The notes: generated by a model from the sequence alone, not told the origin. DNA of 64,000 nt from Promicromonospora sp. Populi (GCF_041081105.1 NZ_CP163528.1:2914001-2978000); one strand, 5' to 3'; positions 46,352 through 54,847 are shown, counted from the first letter of the stretch. A program made the numbers and translations.

Positions 46352-47128
46352 CTAGCGGCCTAGCAACGTCTCGATGTGGCGGGAGGCCATCAGGTCCAAG
46401 CCGACGTCGAGGTCCGGGCCGTAGGTGCGCAGCCCCAGCGCGAGGTGTTCCCGCATCCGCTCGCGCGCGAGCTGGACGTCGCGCGCCTGGATCGCCTCGA
46501 CGATCTCGGGATGGTGCGGCACCCCCGGCTCCCCGATCCGCGGGTCCGAGTTGGACCGCAGCATCATCTCGAACATCATGCCGCCGATGGAGGACAGCAT
46601 GATGCGCAGCACCGGGTTGCCGCAGGCGGCGGCGATGGTGTCGTGGAAGCGGAGGTCCTCGCGCGCCTTGTCGACGACGTCGCCGGCGGACTCGACGCGG
46701 TCGAGCGCCTGCACTATCGCGTCGACCTGCTCGTCGGAGGCGCGCTCGGTCGCCAGTCCCGCGATCTCCACCTCGAGCGGGATCCGCGCCTCGATGAGCT
46801 GCCGCACCGTCGGGCGCTCGGTGCGGTAAAGGGCGTCGTATCCGCGAGCGTGCGCCGACGACTGCTCGGTGACGAACGACCCACGGCCCGGCGCGACCTC
46901 GATCAGGTCGGTGGCCTCCAAGCGGCGCAGCACCTCTCGGATCACGTTCCGGCTCGCGCCGAACTGCACCGCGAGCTCCCGCTCCGACGGCAGCTTGGCG
47001 CCGACCGCCCACTCACCCGTGTGGATCTGCTGCTCAAGCTGGCGTGCGATGTGCTCGGTGAGCAGGCCCCGGCGCCCGGTCGTCCCCGTGTCCCGGGGGT
47101 CCGACGGCGGCGCGAGGGGGGAGGTCAT
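46352..47128 (-). CDS. GntR-family regulator, FadR subfamily
   Basis: 258 residues. The winged helix (~20-90) includes GAKLPSERELAVQFGASRNVIREVLRRLEATDLIEVAPGRGSFV. The all-helical FCD domain (~100-245) carries the metal/ligand residues in RFHDTIAAACGN and HPEIVEAI (Asp/His). FadR-type proteins sense sugar acids or fatty acyl groups. The palindrome at 44931-44951 matches its subfamily, so it probably represses the ManD-transporter operon. Confidence 0.92.
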   Translation of the reverse strand: MTSPLAPPSDPRDTGTTGRRGLLTEHIARQLEQQIHTGEWAVGAKLPSERELAVQFGASRNVIREVLRRLEATDLIEVAPGRGSFVTEQSSAHARGYDALYRTERPTVRQLIEARIPLEVEIAGLATERASDEQVDAIVQALDRVESAGDVVDKAREDLRFHDTIAAACGNPVLRIMLSSIGGMMFEMMLRSNSDPRIGEPGVPHHPEIVEAIQARDVQLARERMREHLALGLRTYGPDLDVGLDLMASRHIETLLGR

Positions 47129-47146
47129 GGATCGAGGATATGCGGC

Positions 47147-47995
47147 TCAGCACTGGTCGTAGGCGTACGCCTCGTTGTCGGGGCCCACCAGGTCGCGGTC
47201 GCGCAGGATCGTCAGCGGAGCCCGGTCCGGGCCGGCACACACGGCGTCGAACCCGTCCGGGAGGTTGTCGGTGTACTCGATCTGGAGCACGTTCTCCCCG
47301 TAGACGCCGGTGTACGCGCCGCACTCGGCATAGGCCGCACACTCCTCGGTAACGGCGAAGTCGAACCCGAGCGCATGCCCTTCGGCAGCCGCCTCGGCGG
47401 CATTCTTCTGCCCGACGGCGAGGCCTGCGCCGTGGGCCAGCTCGATGTAGGAGCCCGCGAGCGCCAGGGCGTCCGCCTGCTCGATCAGGCCCGTGCTCGG
47501 GTCGGTGAACCGCGTCCACGTGTCGAGGTTGTCGATCTCGACCCCGTCGAAGCCCGCATCGGCACACCCGGTGATCACGGGGCCCAGAATGCCGAGGATC
47601 CGGTCGCGCTTCGCCTCAGTTGACGGGTCGAGGACGTACTCGTCGGGCCAGTCCGGATCCACGACGAGCCCACCCGCAGCGTCGTGGAGCAGCAGGTCCT
47701 CGTTGCCGTCGAGCCAGAGGTCCTCCTGGCCGGGCTGGGTCTGGAAGCCGTTGACGTAGCAGACACCGTAGGCGCCGGCGGCGGGCTCGGCAGTCGCGTC
47801 CCGCACTACGACGTCGAGCCCGCTCGCCAGGTCGTACGCGGCGCCGAGCTGGTAGTCGAACACCCCGCTCGTGGGCGGGAGGGTCACGGCCTCGGCGGCG
47901 GCGCTGGCGCCGGTTGCGGCATCGCCGCCGTCGTCGGCCGAACAGGCCGTGAGCGCCAGGACGACGAACGCGGCGGCGACCAGCTGCCGTGGCAT
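47147..47995 (-). CDS. GH114-like glycoside hydrolase lipoprotein
   Basis: 282 residues. The lipobox LTAC ends the signal peptide (~residue 18). Motifs of endo-alpha-1,4-polygalactosaminidase-like proteins follow: VFDYQLGAAYD, YGVCYVNGFQTQPGQEDLW, DAGFDGVEIDNLDTW and GLAVGQKNAAE. The family hydrolyses galactosaminogalactan-type polymers. Four or more Cys probably form disulfides. It starts 1 nt before the SDR gene ends, same strand, so the two are co-transcribed. Confidence 0.85.
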   Translation of the reverse strand: MPRQLVAAAFVVLALTACSADDGGDAATGASAAAEAVTLPPTSGVFDYQLGAAYDLASGLDVVVRDATAEPAAGAYGVCYVNGFQTQPGQEDLWLDGNEDLLLHDAAGGLVVDPDWPDEYVLDPSTEAKRDRILGILGPVITGCADAGFDGVEIDNLDTWTRFTDPSTGLIEQADALALAGSYIELAHGAGLAVGQKNAAEAAAEGHALGFDFAVTEECAAYAECGAYTGVYGENVLQIEYTDNLPDGFDAVCAGPDRAPLTILRDRDLVGPDNEAYAYDQC

Positions 47996-47996
47996 C

Positions 47997-48644
47997 TCAG
48001 CGGGCGGCGACGGCGTCCGCGATCGGCGTCGTGCCGTTGCCGAACTCGATGGTGCGGCCGATCGTGCTGTCGTCCGCCAGGACCGCGGCGGCGACCGCCG
48101 CGACGTCGGCGCGCGAGACCCGGCCGTCGCCGGGCTCGGCTACCTCGATCAGACCGGTGGGCTCGTCCAGCGTGAGCGGGCCCGGGGCGAGGATCGTGTA
48201 GTCGAGCCCGACGGCGCGCAGGTGCTCGTCCGCTGCGGCCTTCGCCTCGGCGTACGCGAAGAACGAGTTGTCCTCGGGCACCCCGTGGTCGAGCCGCGCA
48301 CCGAGGTAGGACACCATGACGTAGCGCGCGACACCCGCCGCCTTCGCGGCGTCCATCGAGCGGATCGCGGCGTCGCGGTCCACGGCGTAGGTACGCGCCT
48401 GGCTGCCGCCGCCCGCACCCGCCGACCAGACCACGGCGTCGTGCCCCCGCACGAGCTCGGTGAGCCCGGCGATGTCGAGGTTCTCGACGTCGGCGACCAG
48501 CGGGGTCGCTCCCGTGGCCGCGACCTCCGCCTGGTGGTCGGCATTGCGGAACACGCTGGTGACGTCGTCGCCACGCTCGACGAGCAGCGGGGCGAGCCGG
48601 AGCGCGATCTTGCCGTGGCCACCGATGATGAGAACTCGGGACAT
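47997..48644 (-). CDS. NAD(P)-binding protein, atypical SDR
   Basis: 215 residues. The Rossmann motif is RVLIIGGHGKIALRLAPLL at the N-terminus. DAVVWSAGAGGGSQARTYAVDRDAAIRSMDAAKAAGVARYVMVSYLGA and a YAEAKAAADEHLR segment match the NAD(P)H-binding (NmrA/YwnB-like) group. The substrate is unknown. The ATG at 48644 is preferred over the upstream start at 48668. Confidence 0.88.
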   Translation of the reverse strand: MSRVLIIGGHGKIALRLAPLLVERGDDVTSVFRNADHQAEVAATGATPLVADVENLDIAGLTELVRGHDAVVWSAGAGGGSQARTYAVDRDAAIRSMDAAKAAGVARYVMVSYLGARLDHGVPEDNSFFAYAEAKAAADEHLRAVGLDYTILAPGPLTLDEPTGLIEVAEPGDGRVSRADVAAVAAAVLADDSTIGRTIEFGNGTTPIADAVAAR

Positions 48645-48675
48645 GGTGCTTCCTTCCGTGGGGTGCACCCCCAGG

Positions 48676-48780
48676 CTATGCCGAGATCTGCGCCATGAGG
48701 CCCATCAGGTCCGGGGCCACCCACTCCTCGGCGATCTTGTCGCCCTCGAAGCGGTAGACCTCGACGCTGCGCCACCTGAC
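48676..48780 (-). pseudogene. SnoaL-like protein, 3' remnant
   Basis: Only the last ~34 codons remain. RSVEVYRFEGDKIAEEWV and PDLMGLMAQISA form the C-terminus of a SnoaL/polyketide-cyclase-like protein of the kind often annotated as ester cyclase. No start is available: upstream on this strand the frame runs antisense through the MerR remnant. A deletion removed its 5' end. Confidence 0.7.
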
Positions 48781-49242
48781 CTTGCCGCGCTGCTGACCGA
48801 GGCGCGGGCCGGGCGGCTGGCCGCCGAGGGCCCGGTCTCGCCGGAGCTCACCACGCTGCTCGCGGGTCTCGGCGAGGTCGCGGACTCCCCGATGGCCGCG
48901 CACGACAGGGAGCACCTGGCCTTCCTCGACGTGGTGGTCCCGGAGGCAGCGCGGGGCTCGCTGATGGCGACGCTGCACGCGACGCGGGAGCACGCGGCCC
49001 AGTTCTACGACCTGCTGGACGCCCTCGCCGACCTGGAGCCGGGCGATCCGCGAGTGGCCCACGCGGCGGAAGCACTGACGGCCCTGCTGCCCGCTGATCT
49101 GGTGCCGCCCGTCTCCGACCAGAAGGCCGGCGGTCTGATGGACAACATCTTCGCCGACCTCGCCCCGGCCCAGCGAAGGGCCGTCCGCGACGCGATGCGG
49201 CTCATCGCCGAGCGGCGGGAAGGAAGGACTCAGGCCCGCTGA
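48772..49242 (+). pseudogene. MerR-family regulator, 3' remnant
   Basis: About 155 C-terminal residues with no HTH: DLAALLTEARAGRLAAEG, DREHLAFLDVVVPEAARGSLMATLHATREHAAQFYDLLDALA and FADLAPAQRRAVRDAMRLIAERR match the effector end of actinobacterial MerR regulators. The N-terminal DNA-binding half is missing; the frame leads directly into the reversed SnoaL remnant. The end overlaps the PPOX gene stop by 13 nt. Confidence 0.7.
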
Positions 49243-49730
49243 CGTTCCTCCTGCTCCCGGACCAGCTCCTCGACCGCGGTCGGCAGGGTCGTCTCGAAGT
49301 CGATCAGCTTCACCCACGTCGGGGTCACGACGATCCGGACCATGCCGTCGACATAGAGCGAACGCACCCCCTTCTCCCACTCGACCCGCTGCTCCGCCGT
49401 CATCTCGTAGCTGGTGTTCGCCTCGAGGAACTCGTCCGGGATGCCGTCCACGTGGTCCAGCTCGGCGGTACCGCGGATGAGCAGGATCTTGGGCGGGTGC
49501 ACCTCGGTGTCGATCGTCAGGGCGACCATCGGGTTCTCGCGCAGGCTCGGCAGCTTCGGGGCGTTCTTCGGCGTGCACATGACGATCTCCGAGCCGTTCC
49601 ACGAGAATCCGATCGGGACGTTGCGGGGCGTGCCGTCCTTGGCGACGTACGCCAGGCGGGTGATGTCGCGGGCGAGCAGCTCCTGGCTGATCGGGCGGTT
49701 CAGGATCTCGGTGACCTCGTTGGTGTCCAT
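49230..49730 (-). CDS. Pyridoxamine 5'-phosphate oxidase-fold protein
   Basis: 166 residues, split-barrel flavin-binding fold: ITRLAYVAKDGTPRNVPIGFSWNGSEIVMCTPKNAPKLPSLRENPMVALTIDTE. Such small PPOX proteins bind FMN, F420 or haem; which applies here cannot be told. The C-terminus ends in a charged helix (EELVREQEERQRA). Its convergent neighbour is the MerR remnant. Confidence 0.88.
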   Translation of the reverse strand: MDTNEVTEILNRPISQELLARDITRLAYVAKDGTPRNVPIGFSWNGSEIVMCTPKNAPKLPSLRENPMVALTIDTEVHPPKILLIRGTAELDHVDGIPDEFLEANTSYEMTAEQRVEWEKGVRSLYVDGMVRIVVTPTWVKLIDFETTLPTAVEELVREQEERQRA

Positions 49731-49910
49731 GGTCTTCCCTCTCGTCGTGCGGCCCGGATGGCCGCTTCTATGCCTGGGACGGAGCGGGCGCCAGCTTCTC
49801 GACATCCGCAGAGCTCGCACCGTCAAAAGTGGTATGCCCTCGCCCGCTACCTGTGGTCCGATGGCTCCTCGCCCTAGGCTCCAAACCGCACCGCTGCCGC
49901 GAGGAGACAG

Positions 49911-50984
49911 ATGACCGACCGACTCCTGCCCGATGCCGAGACGATCGAGACCGTGCTCGCCTCCCGGCCGGGCGCGTGGGGTGCCGGAGCACGAGTGCTC
50001 TCGGTGCGGGACCTGTCCCCCGGGCTGAGCCGGGCGGCGGTGCTCCGGGTGAGCATCAGTGCGCCGGGCAGCCGCCCGGCCCAGTGGATCGTCAAGATCC
50101 CGAGCTGGGGCGAGCCGTCCCTCCTCGACTCGCGGGACGGGCGGCTGCACCTCCGGGAGGCCGACTTCTTCGGCAGCGACGTCCCCGGTCTGCTGCCCAG
50201 CGGCCTGGCCACACCGGCGGACCCGACCGTGATCCGGCAGAACGGCCTCGACTGGATAGTGATGCGCGACGCCGCCGCCGTCCTGCACCAGAGCTGGACT
50301 CCCGCCGCCGCGATGACCACCGCCGAGCGGATCGCGCCGCTGTTTGCCGTGGGAGCCGCGCGCGCCGGCCTGCTCGACTCCCTCTGGCTGGAGCGGGCGG
50401 GCTACGCCGCATACACCCATCACATCCGAGACGGTCACGACAACCTCGACGCGCTGGCCCATGACCCGCAGCTCAGGGCGCTGTTCACCCCTGAGCAGGT
50501 TGATGCCCTGCACACCTGCCTGGACGCCGCCGCCGTGCTGAGCGCACGCGCCGCGGAGCTGCCCACCACTCTGGTCCACGGAGACCTCCACCCGCGCAAC
50601 GCCGGCCTCGACCCGCACGGCGCGCTCCTCCTCATCGACTGGGAGCACGTGGGCGTGGGCCCCGTGGGGTTCGACCTGGGCACCTTTGTCTCGATGTACC
50701 GGGCCTTCGGCGGATCCGGCGAGCTGGACGAGCCCGCCCTGCTCGAGGTCTACGGCCGGGCCCTCAGCGACCTGGCCGGGGCCGACCTGCGCCCCGCCGT
50801 CGCCATCGGCTTCGCCATCGCTCACCTGACCTGGGGTCTGCACCTTCGCCTGGGTCCCGGCCTGACGGCGGTGCGCCAGGGCCTCCACGGCGACAGCCCC
50901 GGGGAGCTCGCCGCGCATCTCGACGATCTCCGCTCGGGCTGCCTGCGTGCCCTGTCCTGGGCGTCCGCGACGTCGTTGGCCTGA
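49911..50984 (+). CDS. Aminoglycoside-phosphotransferase-fold kinase
   Basis: 357 residues. The catalytic loop TTLVHGDLHPRNAGL and the metal site LLIDWEHVGVG are the APH/choline kinase signature. The N-lobe has the ATP lysine in WIVKIPS. The family phosphorylates small hydroxyl substrates; resistance cannot be assumed. CGAGGAGACAG precedes the ATG. The 180-nt gap before it shows no other gene. Confidence 0.88.
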   Translation: MTDRLLPDAETIETVLASRPGAWGAGARVLSVRDLSPGLSRAAVLRVSISAPGSRPAQWIVKIPSWGEPSLLDSRDGRLHLREADFFGSDVPGLLPSGLATPADPTVIRQNGLDWIVMRDAAAVLHQSWTPAAAMTTAERIAPLFAVGAARAGLLDSLWLERAGYAAYTHHIRDGHDNLDALAHDPQLRALFTPEQVDALHTCLDAAAVLSARAAELPTTLVHGDLHPRNAGLDPHGALLLIDWEHVGVGPVGFDLGTFVSMYRAFGGSGELDEPALLEVYGRALSDLAGADLRPAVAIGFAIAHLTWGLHLRLGPGLTAVRQGLHGDSPGELAAHLDDLRSGCLRALSWASATSLA

Positions 50985-50996
50985 TCGGGCCCCAAG

Positions 50997-51026
50997 TTGA
51001 CGCAGTGTTCAAGTTCGCCGTATCTT
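50997..51026 (+). promoter_or_regulatory. Promoter of the peptide-FrnE-TetR operon
   Basis: TTGACG (50997-51002) and TATCTT (51021-51026) are spaced 18 bp, a near-consensus vegetative promoter. The first ATG (51035) is 8 nt beyond the -10 box with no RBS, so the transcript is probably leaderless. Confidence 0.75.
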
Positions 51027-51027
51027 T

Positions 51028-51045
51028 CTTGACTATGAAGTCAAG
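51028..51045. promoter_or_regulatory. Palindromic operator over the start codon
   Basis: CTTGACT-ATGA-AGTCAAG has perfect 7-bp arms, and its centre contains the ATG start codon of the small gene. Position over +1 fits repression by the TetR protein encoded at the end of the operon. Confidence 0.7.
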
Positions 51046-51232
51046 TAACGCGATCTCCGCGCCGGGCCTGGTGCTCGACGCCCCGGCAGCCCTGGCGGCT
51101 TCGGCAGCAGAGGCCCCCGAGTCCGTCGACGCCGGGGCGGCCACCGCCTCCCCCACCACCGCATCGCCGTTCCAGCTCCTGCCCACGGGCGAGGCGTTCG
51201 GCGTCTGCGACCTGGACGGGGTGTGCTCCTGA
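51035..51232 (+). CDS. 65-residue Ala-rich peptide with C-terminal CDLDGVC
   Basis: The N-terminal ~45 residues are Ala/Ser/Pro-rich and probably unstructured; there is no signal peptide. The C-terminal segment is FQLLPTGEAFGVCDLDGVCS, with two Cys five residues apart at the very end. Its stop overlaps the DsbA-type start (TGATG), so translation is coupled, and it has its own promoter and operator. The layout (disordered leader, short conserved-looking Cys-containing tail, redox enzyme next door) resembles a modified-peptide precursor or a dedicated thiol substrate. No family is recognised. Confidence 0.65.
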   Translation: MKSSNAISAPGLVLDAPAALAASAAEAPESVDAGAATASPTTASPFQLLPTGEAFGVCDLDGVCS

Positions 51233-51948
51233 TGGCCGGCGAGGCATTCGGCCGGTCCGCGGACCGGCTCGTGGTCGACGTGTGGAGCGACGTGATGTGC
51301 CCGTTCTGCTACATGGGTGACACCCTCCTGGAGCAGGCGGTGGCTCAGTTCCCGCACGCCGCCGGCGTGGAGGTGCGTTATCACAGCTTCCTGCTGATGC
51401 CGGAGCTGACCGAGGACGACACCCCGGTCAACCCGGCCGAGCTGCTGTCCGCCAAGCACGGCCTCCCGCGCGAGCAGGCAGAGGCGATGAACGAGCAGGT
51501 CTCGGCCCGCGCCCGGCAGATCGGGCTGGAGTACCACCTCGACAAGGCCCAGGCCGTCGGCACCCGCACCGCGCACCAGCTCAGCCACTACGCCGCAGGC
51601 CAGGGCAAGCAGCACGAGATGGTCAAGCGGCTCTTCCAGGCGTACTTCACCGAGGGCCTCAACGTCGCGGACCGCGAGGTCCTGGGTGACCTGGCCGCCG
51701 AAGTCGGCCTGGACCGGGACGCCGCCCTAGCGGCCCTGGCCGGCGGCGAGTTCGCCGACGACGTCGAGGCGGACCTGCGGCAGGCCCGCGAGTACGGCAT
51801 CACCGGGGTGCCGTTCTTTGTGTTCGCCGGCAAGTACGCCGTCTCGGGCGCACAGCCGGTCGAGGCGTTCACGCAGGCCCTGGAGACGAGCTGGAACGAG
51901 ACCGTCGGCTCGGCCGCGACCGCCGGCGCCGCCGGGGCCGGGCGATGA
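51232..51948 (+). CDS. DsbA-family oxidoreductase, FrnE type
   Basis: 238 residues. The thioredoxin-fold active site is DVWSDVMCPFCYMG (CPFC). The helical insertion and GTRTAHQLSHYAAGQGKQHEM, GITGVPFFVFAGKYAVSGAQP (cis-Pro loop VPFF) are FrnE signatures. No signal peptide, so it acts in the cytoplasm. Translation is coupled to the peptide upstream and to the TetR gene downstream (ATGA overlap). Confidence 0.93.
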   Translation: MAGEAFGRSADRLVVDVWSDVMCPFCYMGDTLLEQAVAQFPHAAGVEVRYHSFLLMPELTEDDTPVNPAELLSAKHGLPREQAEAMNEQVSARARQIGLEYHLDKAQAVGTRTAHQLSHYAAGQGKQHEMVKRLFQAYFTEGLNVADREVLGDLAAEVGLDRDAALAALAGGEFADDVEADLRQAREYGITGVPFFVFAGKYAVSGAQPVEAFTQALETSWNETVGSAATAGAAGAGR

Positions 51949-52520
51949 GCTCGGACACCCCGCGGCTGCGCGCCGACGCGCAGCGGAACGTCGAGGGCAT
52001 CCGCCTGGCTGCCCTCGACGTCTTCCGAGCCCACGGGCTGAACAGCCCCCTCGACGAGGTCGCACGCGCCGCGGGGGTCAGCAAGGGCACCATCTACCAC
52101 CGCTTCGGGGGTCGGCAGGGGCTGATCGACGCCGTCGTCGAGGAGCTCGTGGCCGAGCGCATCAGCGGCATCATCAGCTCGGTCTCGGCCATCGACGACC
52201 CGGTCGAGCGGTTCGAGGGTTACCTGCGCGGGCTCTGGCTGCTCCAGTACGACGAGCCGGCCGCCAACGACGTCCTGCTGCGCGCACTGCCGGGCTCTGC
52301 CCCGCTGGCGGCGATGTGCGAGCACGCCGCCGAGGTCGCCGCCCGCTTCCTCGCTGACGCCCGGGCCACCGGCACGATCCGGGACGACCTGACGCCGGAG
52401 GACGTCGGCATCCTCATCTGGGAGCGCGGCATCATCGCCCGCGCCTGCGACCAGCAGCACCGCGACGGTTACATCAGGAGCTTCGAACACACCCTGCGCG
52501 GACTCCGCAGCGGTTCGTGA
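51945..52520 (+). CDS. TetR-family regulator of the FrnE operon
   Basis: 191 residues. HTH: RNVEGIRLAALDVFRAHGLNSPLDEVARAAGVSKGTIYHRFGGRQGL. It is the last gene of a three-gene coupled operon. The palindrome at 51028-51045 is the likely binding site, which would give negative autoregulation of peptide and oxidoreductase. Confidence 0.9.
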   Translation: MSSDTPRLRADAQRNVEGIRLAALDVFRAHGLNSPLDEVARAAGVSKGTIYHRFGGRQGLIDAVVEELVAERISGIISSVSAIDDPVERFEGYLRGLWLLQYDEPAANDVLLRALPGSAPLAAMCEHAAEVAARFLADARATGTIRDDLTPEDVGILIWERGIIARACDQQHRDGYIRSFEHTLRGLRSGS

Positions 52521-52564
52521 CCACGCGCGACACCCGGTTCGGACGTTCCACTACGGTGTGACGC

Positions 52565-53266
52565 ATGCAGCCTGCGACGACGGGCTCTGCCCGTCCGACA
52601 GTCGTCTTCGATGTACTCGGCACACTGGTTGACCAGGCAGGAAGCCTCGGCACTCGGGTGTCCGAGGTGACCGGGATCAAGAGCGGTGCCGCGGCATACG
52701 TAGCCCGTCGATGGCTCGAGCGCATCGCCGAGCGGGAGCGCGAGATCGTCGAGCGTCGTCGCGCGTTCGCCCCCAGTCACGAGCTGGACCGTGAGGTCCT
52801 GAACTCGCTCGTCCACGAGAACCTGCTGCCGCCCGGGTCGGCGGTCAGGCTCGCCGACGCGTCGGAGCGGCTGCTGCCGTGGCCGGACGCCGCGGCCGGC
52901 CTCGACCTCCTTAGCCGCGACCTCCCGGTGCTCGGCCTCTCGAACGCGAGCCGCCGGGTCCTGGCCGGGCTGAGTGCGGGCGGCGGCCTGCGGTGGCACC
53001 AGGTGCTCTCCGCCGAGGACGCCGGCACCTACAAGCCAGGCCGGGAGATCTACGAGCTGGCGCTGGCCAGCGCACCCGCCGCGGCGGACCCGCCCTTCAT
53101 GGTGGCGGCGCACGCCTGGGACCTGCGGGCCGCCGCCGCGGCGGGGATGCGCACCGCCTACCTGCCCCGCCCCGGCGGCGACCTGCCTCGTCCGGGTGAC
53201 GGGTTCGACCTGCACGCGATGAACCTGGTGGACCTGCACGCCCAGCTGCTCGCCCTGCCCGGCTGA
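52565..53266 (+). CDS. HAD-superfamily hydrolase, type II haloacid dehalogenase-like
   Basis: 233 residues. The nucleophile is D16 in VVFDVLGTLVD. The LGLSNAS motif II, YKPGREIYELAL (Lys, motif III) and the haloacid-dehalogenase signature VAAHAWDLRAAAAAGMRTAYLPRPG are present. It may hydrolyse 2-haloacids or act as a phosphatase. It is convergent with the WYL regulator. Confidence 0.9.
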   Translation: MQPATTGSARPTVVFDVLGTLVDQAGSLGTRVSEVTGIKSGAAAYVARRWLERIAEREREIVERRRAFAPSHELDREVLNSLVHENLLPPGSAVRLADASERLLPWPDAAAGLDLLSRDLPVLGLSNASRRVLAGLSAGGGLRWHQVLSAEDAGTYKPGREIYELALASAPAAADPPFMVAAHAWDLRAAAAAGMRTAYLPRPGGDLPRPGDGFDLHAMNLVDLHAQLLALPG

Positions 53267-53278
53267 GCCCGCAAAGGC

Positions 53279-54253
53279 TCAGGACACGTCTCCGTAGCGG
53301 GCCGCCAGCGCGGTGGCGCGGTCGCGCAGCGCGGTCCGCAGCGACTGCGGGGCGAGCGCCTCCGCGGCCGTGCCGAGCTGCCACAACGCCCATTCGGCGT
53401 GGCGCGCGTCCTGGAAGGTCACCTCCAGCCGCAGGCGGCCGTCGTCGTCGGCCTCCTCGTCAAGGATCGCGAGCGCCGTGCCCACCAGCTCCTCGCGGCG
53501 CGCCGGGTCCATCCGGACCAGGACGGTTACCTGGTTGCCGCCGGTGCGGAAGCGGGTGCTGCGCTCCTGCCAGACCTGGTCCAGGTCGACCCGGTCCGGG
53601 CGCTGTGCGGGTTCGGCCAGCTCCTCCGCGGCCAGGATCCGGGACAGCCGGTAGGTGCGGTCCGCGCCGGACGACATGGCCAGCAGGTAGCCCTTGTCGC
53701 GCACGGTGACCAGGCCGATCGGGTCCACCGTGCGCCACCGCGGGGCCTGGTCCACTGCCGCGTAGTGGATGCGCAGCCGGTGCCCGGCGAGCACGGCTCG
53801 CCGGATCTCGACCATCGCGGCTTGGGGCACATCGTCGGCAACCGGCCGGCGCGCCAGCAGGTCGGTCTCCGGTTCGACCAGAAAGCGCTGCGCCGCGTCG
53901 CTCGCTACGGCCCGGTGGTTCTCGGGCATGGCGTCGACCACCTTGCGCATGGCCGAGGCGAGCGCCGAGCCGAGGCCGAACACCTGCTCGCCGCGGCCCG
54001 TCCCGGCGGTCAGCACCGCCAGGGCCTCGTCGTTGTTCAGCCCGGTGAGCTCGGTCCGGAACCCGGGCAGCAGGGCGAACCCGCCGTGGCGACCACGTTC
54101 GGCGTAGACCGGGACGCCGGCCGCGGACAGCGCCTCGATGTCGCGCAGCACGGTGCGGGTGGACACCTCCAGCTCGCGGGCCAGCGTGTCCGCGGTCAGC
54201 CGGCCGCGCTGCCGCAGCAGCAGCACCAGCGAGACCAGCCGGTCGGCGCGCAC
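53279..54253 (-). CDS. WYL-domain regulator (YafY-like)
   Basis: 324 residues. N-terminal HTH_11 (RLVSLVLLLRQRGRLTADTLARELEVSTRTVLRDIEALSAAGVPVYAERGRHGGFAL), WYL domain (~140-215, HRLRIHYAAVDQAPRWRTVDPIGLVTVRDKGYLLA) and the C-terminal WCX extension. WYL domains bind nucleic-acid-like or small ligands. It is divergent from ridA, with a palindrome between them. Confidence 0.92.
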   Translation of the reverse strand: MRADRLVSLVLLLRQRGRLTADTLARELEVSTRTVLRDIEALSAAGVPVYAERGRHGGFALLPGFRTELTGLNNDEALAVLTAGTGRGEQVFGLGSALASAMRKVVDAMPENHRAVASDAAQRFLVEPETDLLARRPVADDVPQAAMVEIRRAVLAGHRLRIHYAAVDQAPRWRTVDPIGLVTVRDKGYLLAMSSGADRTYRLSRILAAEELAEPAQRPDRVDLDQVWQERSTRFRTGGNQVTVLVRMDPARREELVGTALAILDEEADDDGRLRLEVTFQDARHAEWALWQLGTAAEALAPQSLRTALRDRATALAARYGDVS

Positions 54254-54276
54254 AGAAAAACTCTAGCGGAATACCT

Positions 54277-54289
54277 GACACAGGGTGTC
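54277..54289. promoter_or_regulatory. Palindrome between WYL gene and ridA
   Basis: GACAC-AGG-GTGTC, perfect 5-bp arms, 24 nt upstream of the WYL start and 91 nt upstream of ridA. A candidate operator for the WYL protein. Confidence 0.5.
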
Positions 54290-54379
54290 GTGATTTGGCG
54301 CCAGGCTCGGTGACACGACGTCGAAGATGGCGGCTACCGAGCCCCGGACCGGCGTCGTCCCGAAACGAATGGAGCTGAC

Positions 54380-54781
54380 GTGACGATGGAACGCACTGCG
54401 GTCAACCCGGTGGCGTGGTCGGTGGAGCTGGGGTTCAACCAGGCGGAGGTGGTCTCCGGGCACACCCGGACCCTGTACTGCTCCGGGCAGACCGCGATGA
54501 GCAGCGACGGCAAGCCCCTGCACGACGGCGACATGGCGGCGCAGCTGGCGTTGAGCCTCGACAACCTGGAGGCAGTGCTCGACGAGGCCGGCATGTCGCT
54601 GGCGAACCTCGTCCGGCTCAACGTCTACACCACCGACGTCGACGTGCTCTTCCAGCACTACGGGGTGCTGGCGTCGCGGCTGGGCGCGGCCCGGGTGGCG
54701 CCGCCAACGACGATGCTCGGGGTCACCCGGCTGGCGATTCCGGGGCAGCTGGTCGAGCTGGAGGCAACCGCCGCCGGGTGA
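54380..54781 (+). CDS. RidA-family protein
   Basis: 133 residues. YjgF/RidA fold: SGHTRTLYCSGQTAMSSDGKPLHDGDMAAQLALSLDNLEAVLDEAG, LVRLNVYTTDVD, ATMLGVTRLA. It likely deaminates reactive enamines/imines or acts as a related hydrolase; the archetypal RidA Arg near the end is not evident, so substrate may differ. GGAG is 5 nt before the GTG at 54380; an ATG follows at 54386. A divergent WYL regulator suggests induced expression. Confidence 0.85.
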   Translation: MTMERTAVNPVAWSVELGFNQAEVVSGHTRTLYCSGQTAMSSDGKPLHDGDMAAQLALSLDNLEAVLDEAGMSLANLVRLNVYTTDVDVLFQHYGVLASRLGAARVAPPTTMLGVTRLAIPGQLVELEATAAG

Positions 54782-54817
54782 TTGTTCGGGCATTCGGAAC
54801 AGGTATTCCGGGATACC

Positions 54818-54847
54818 TTGCGCCGGGACCGGTCCCCGCGCTAGCGT
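54818..54847 (+). promoter_or_regulatory. Promoter of the Liv transporter operon
   Basis: TTGCGC (54818-54823) and TAGCGT (54842-54847), 18-bp spacer. A near-palindrome with GGTAT/ATACC arms (54802-54817) lies just upstream and a large operator just downstream over +1. Confidence 0.5.

Noticed and set aside
49911..50984. Aminoglycoside resistance gene
   Set aside because: The fold is APH-like but the family is broad, and no resistance-type subfamily motif was recognised.
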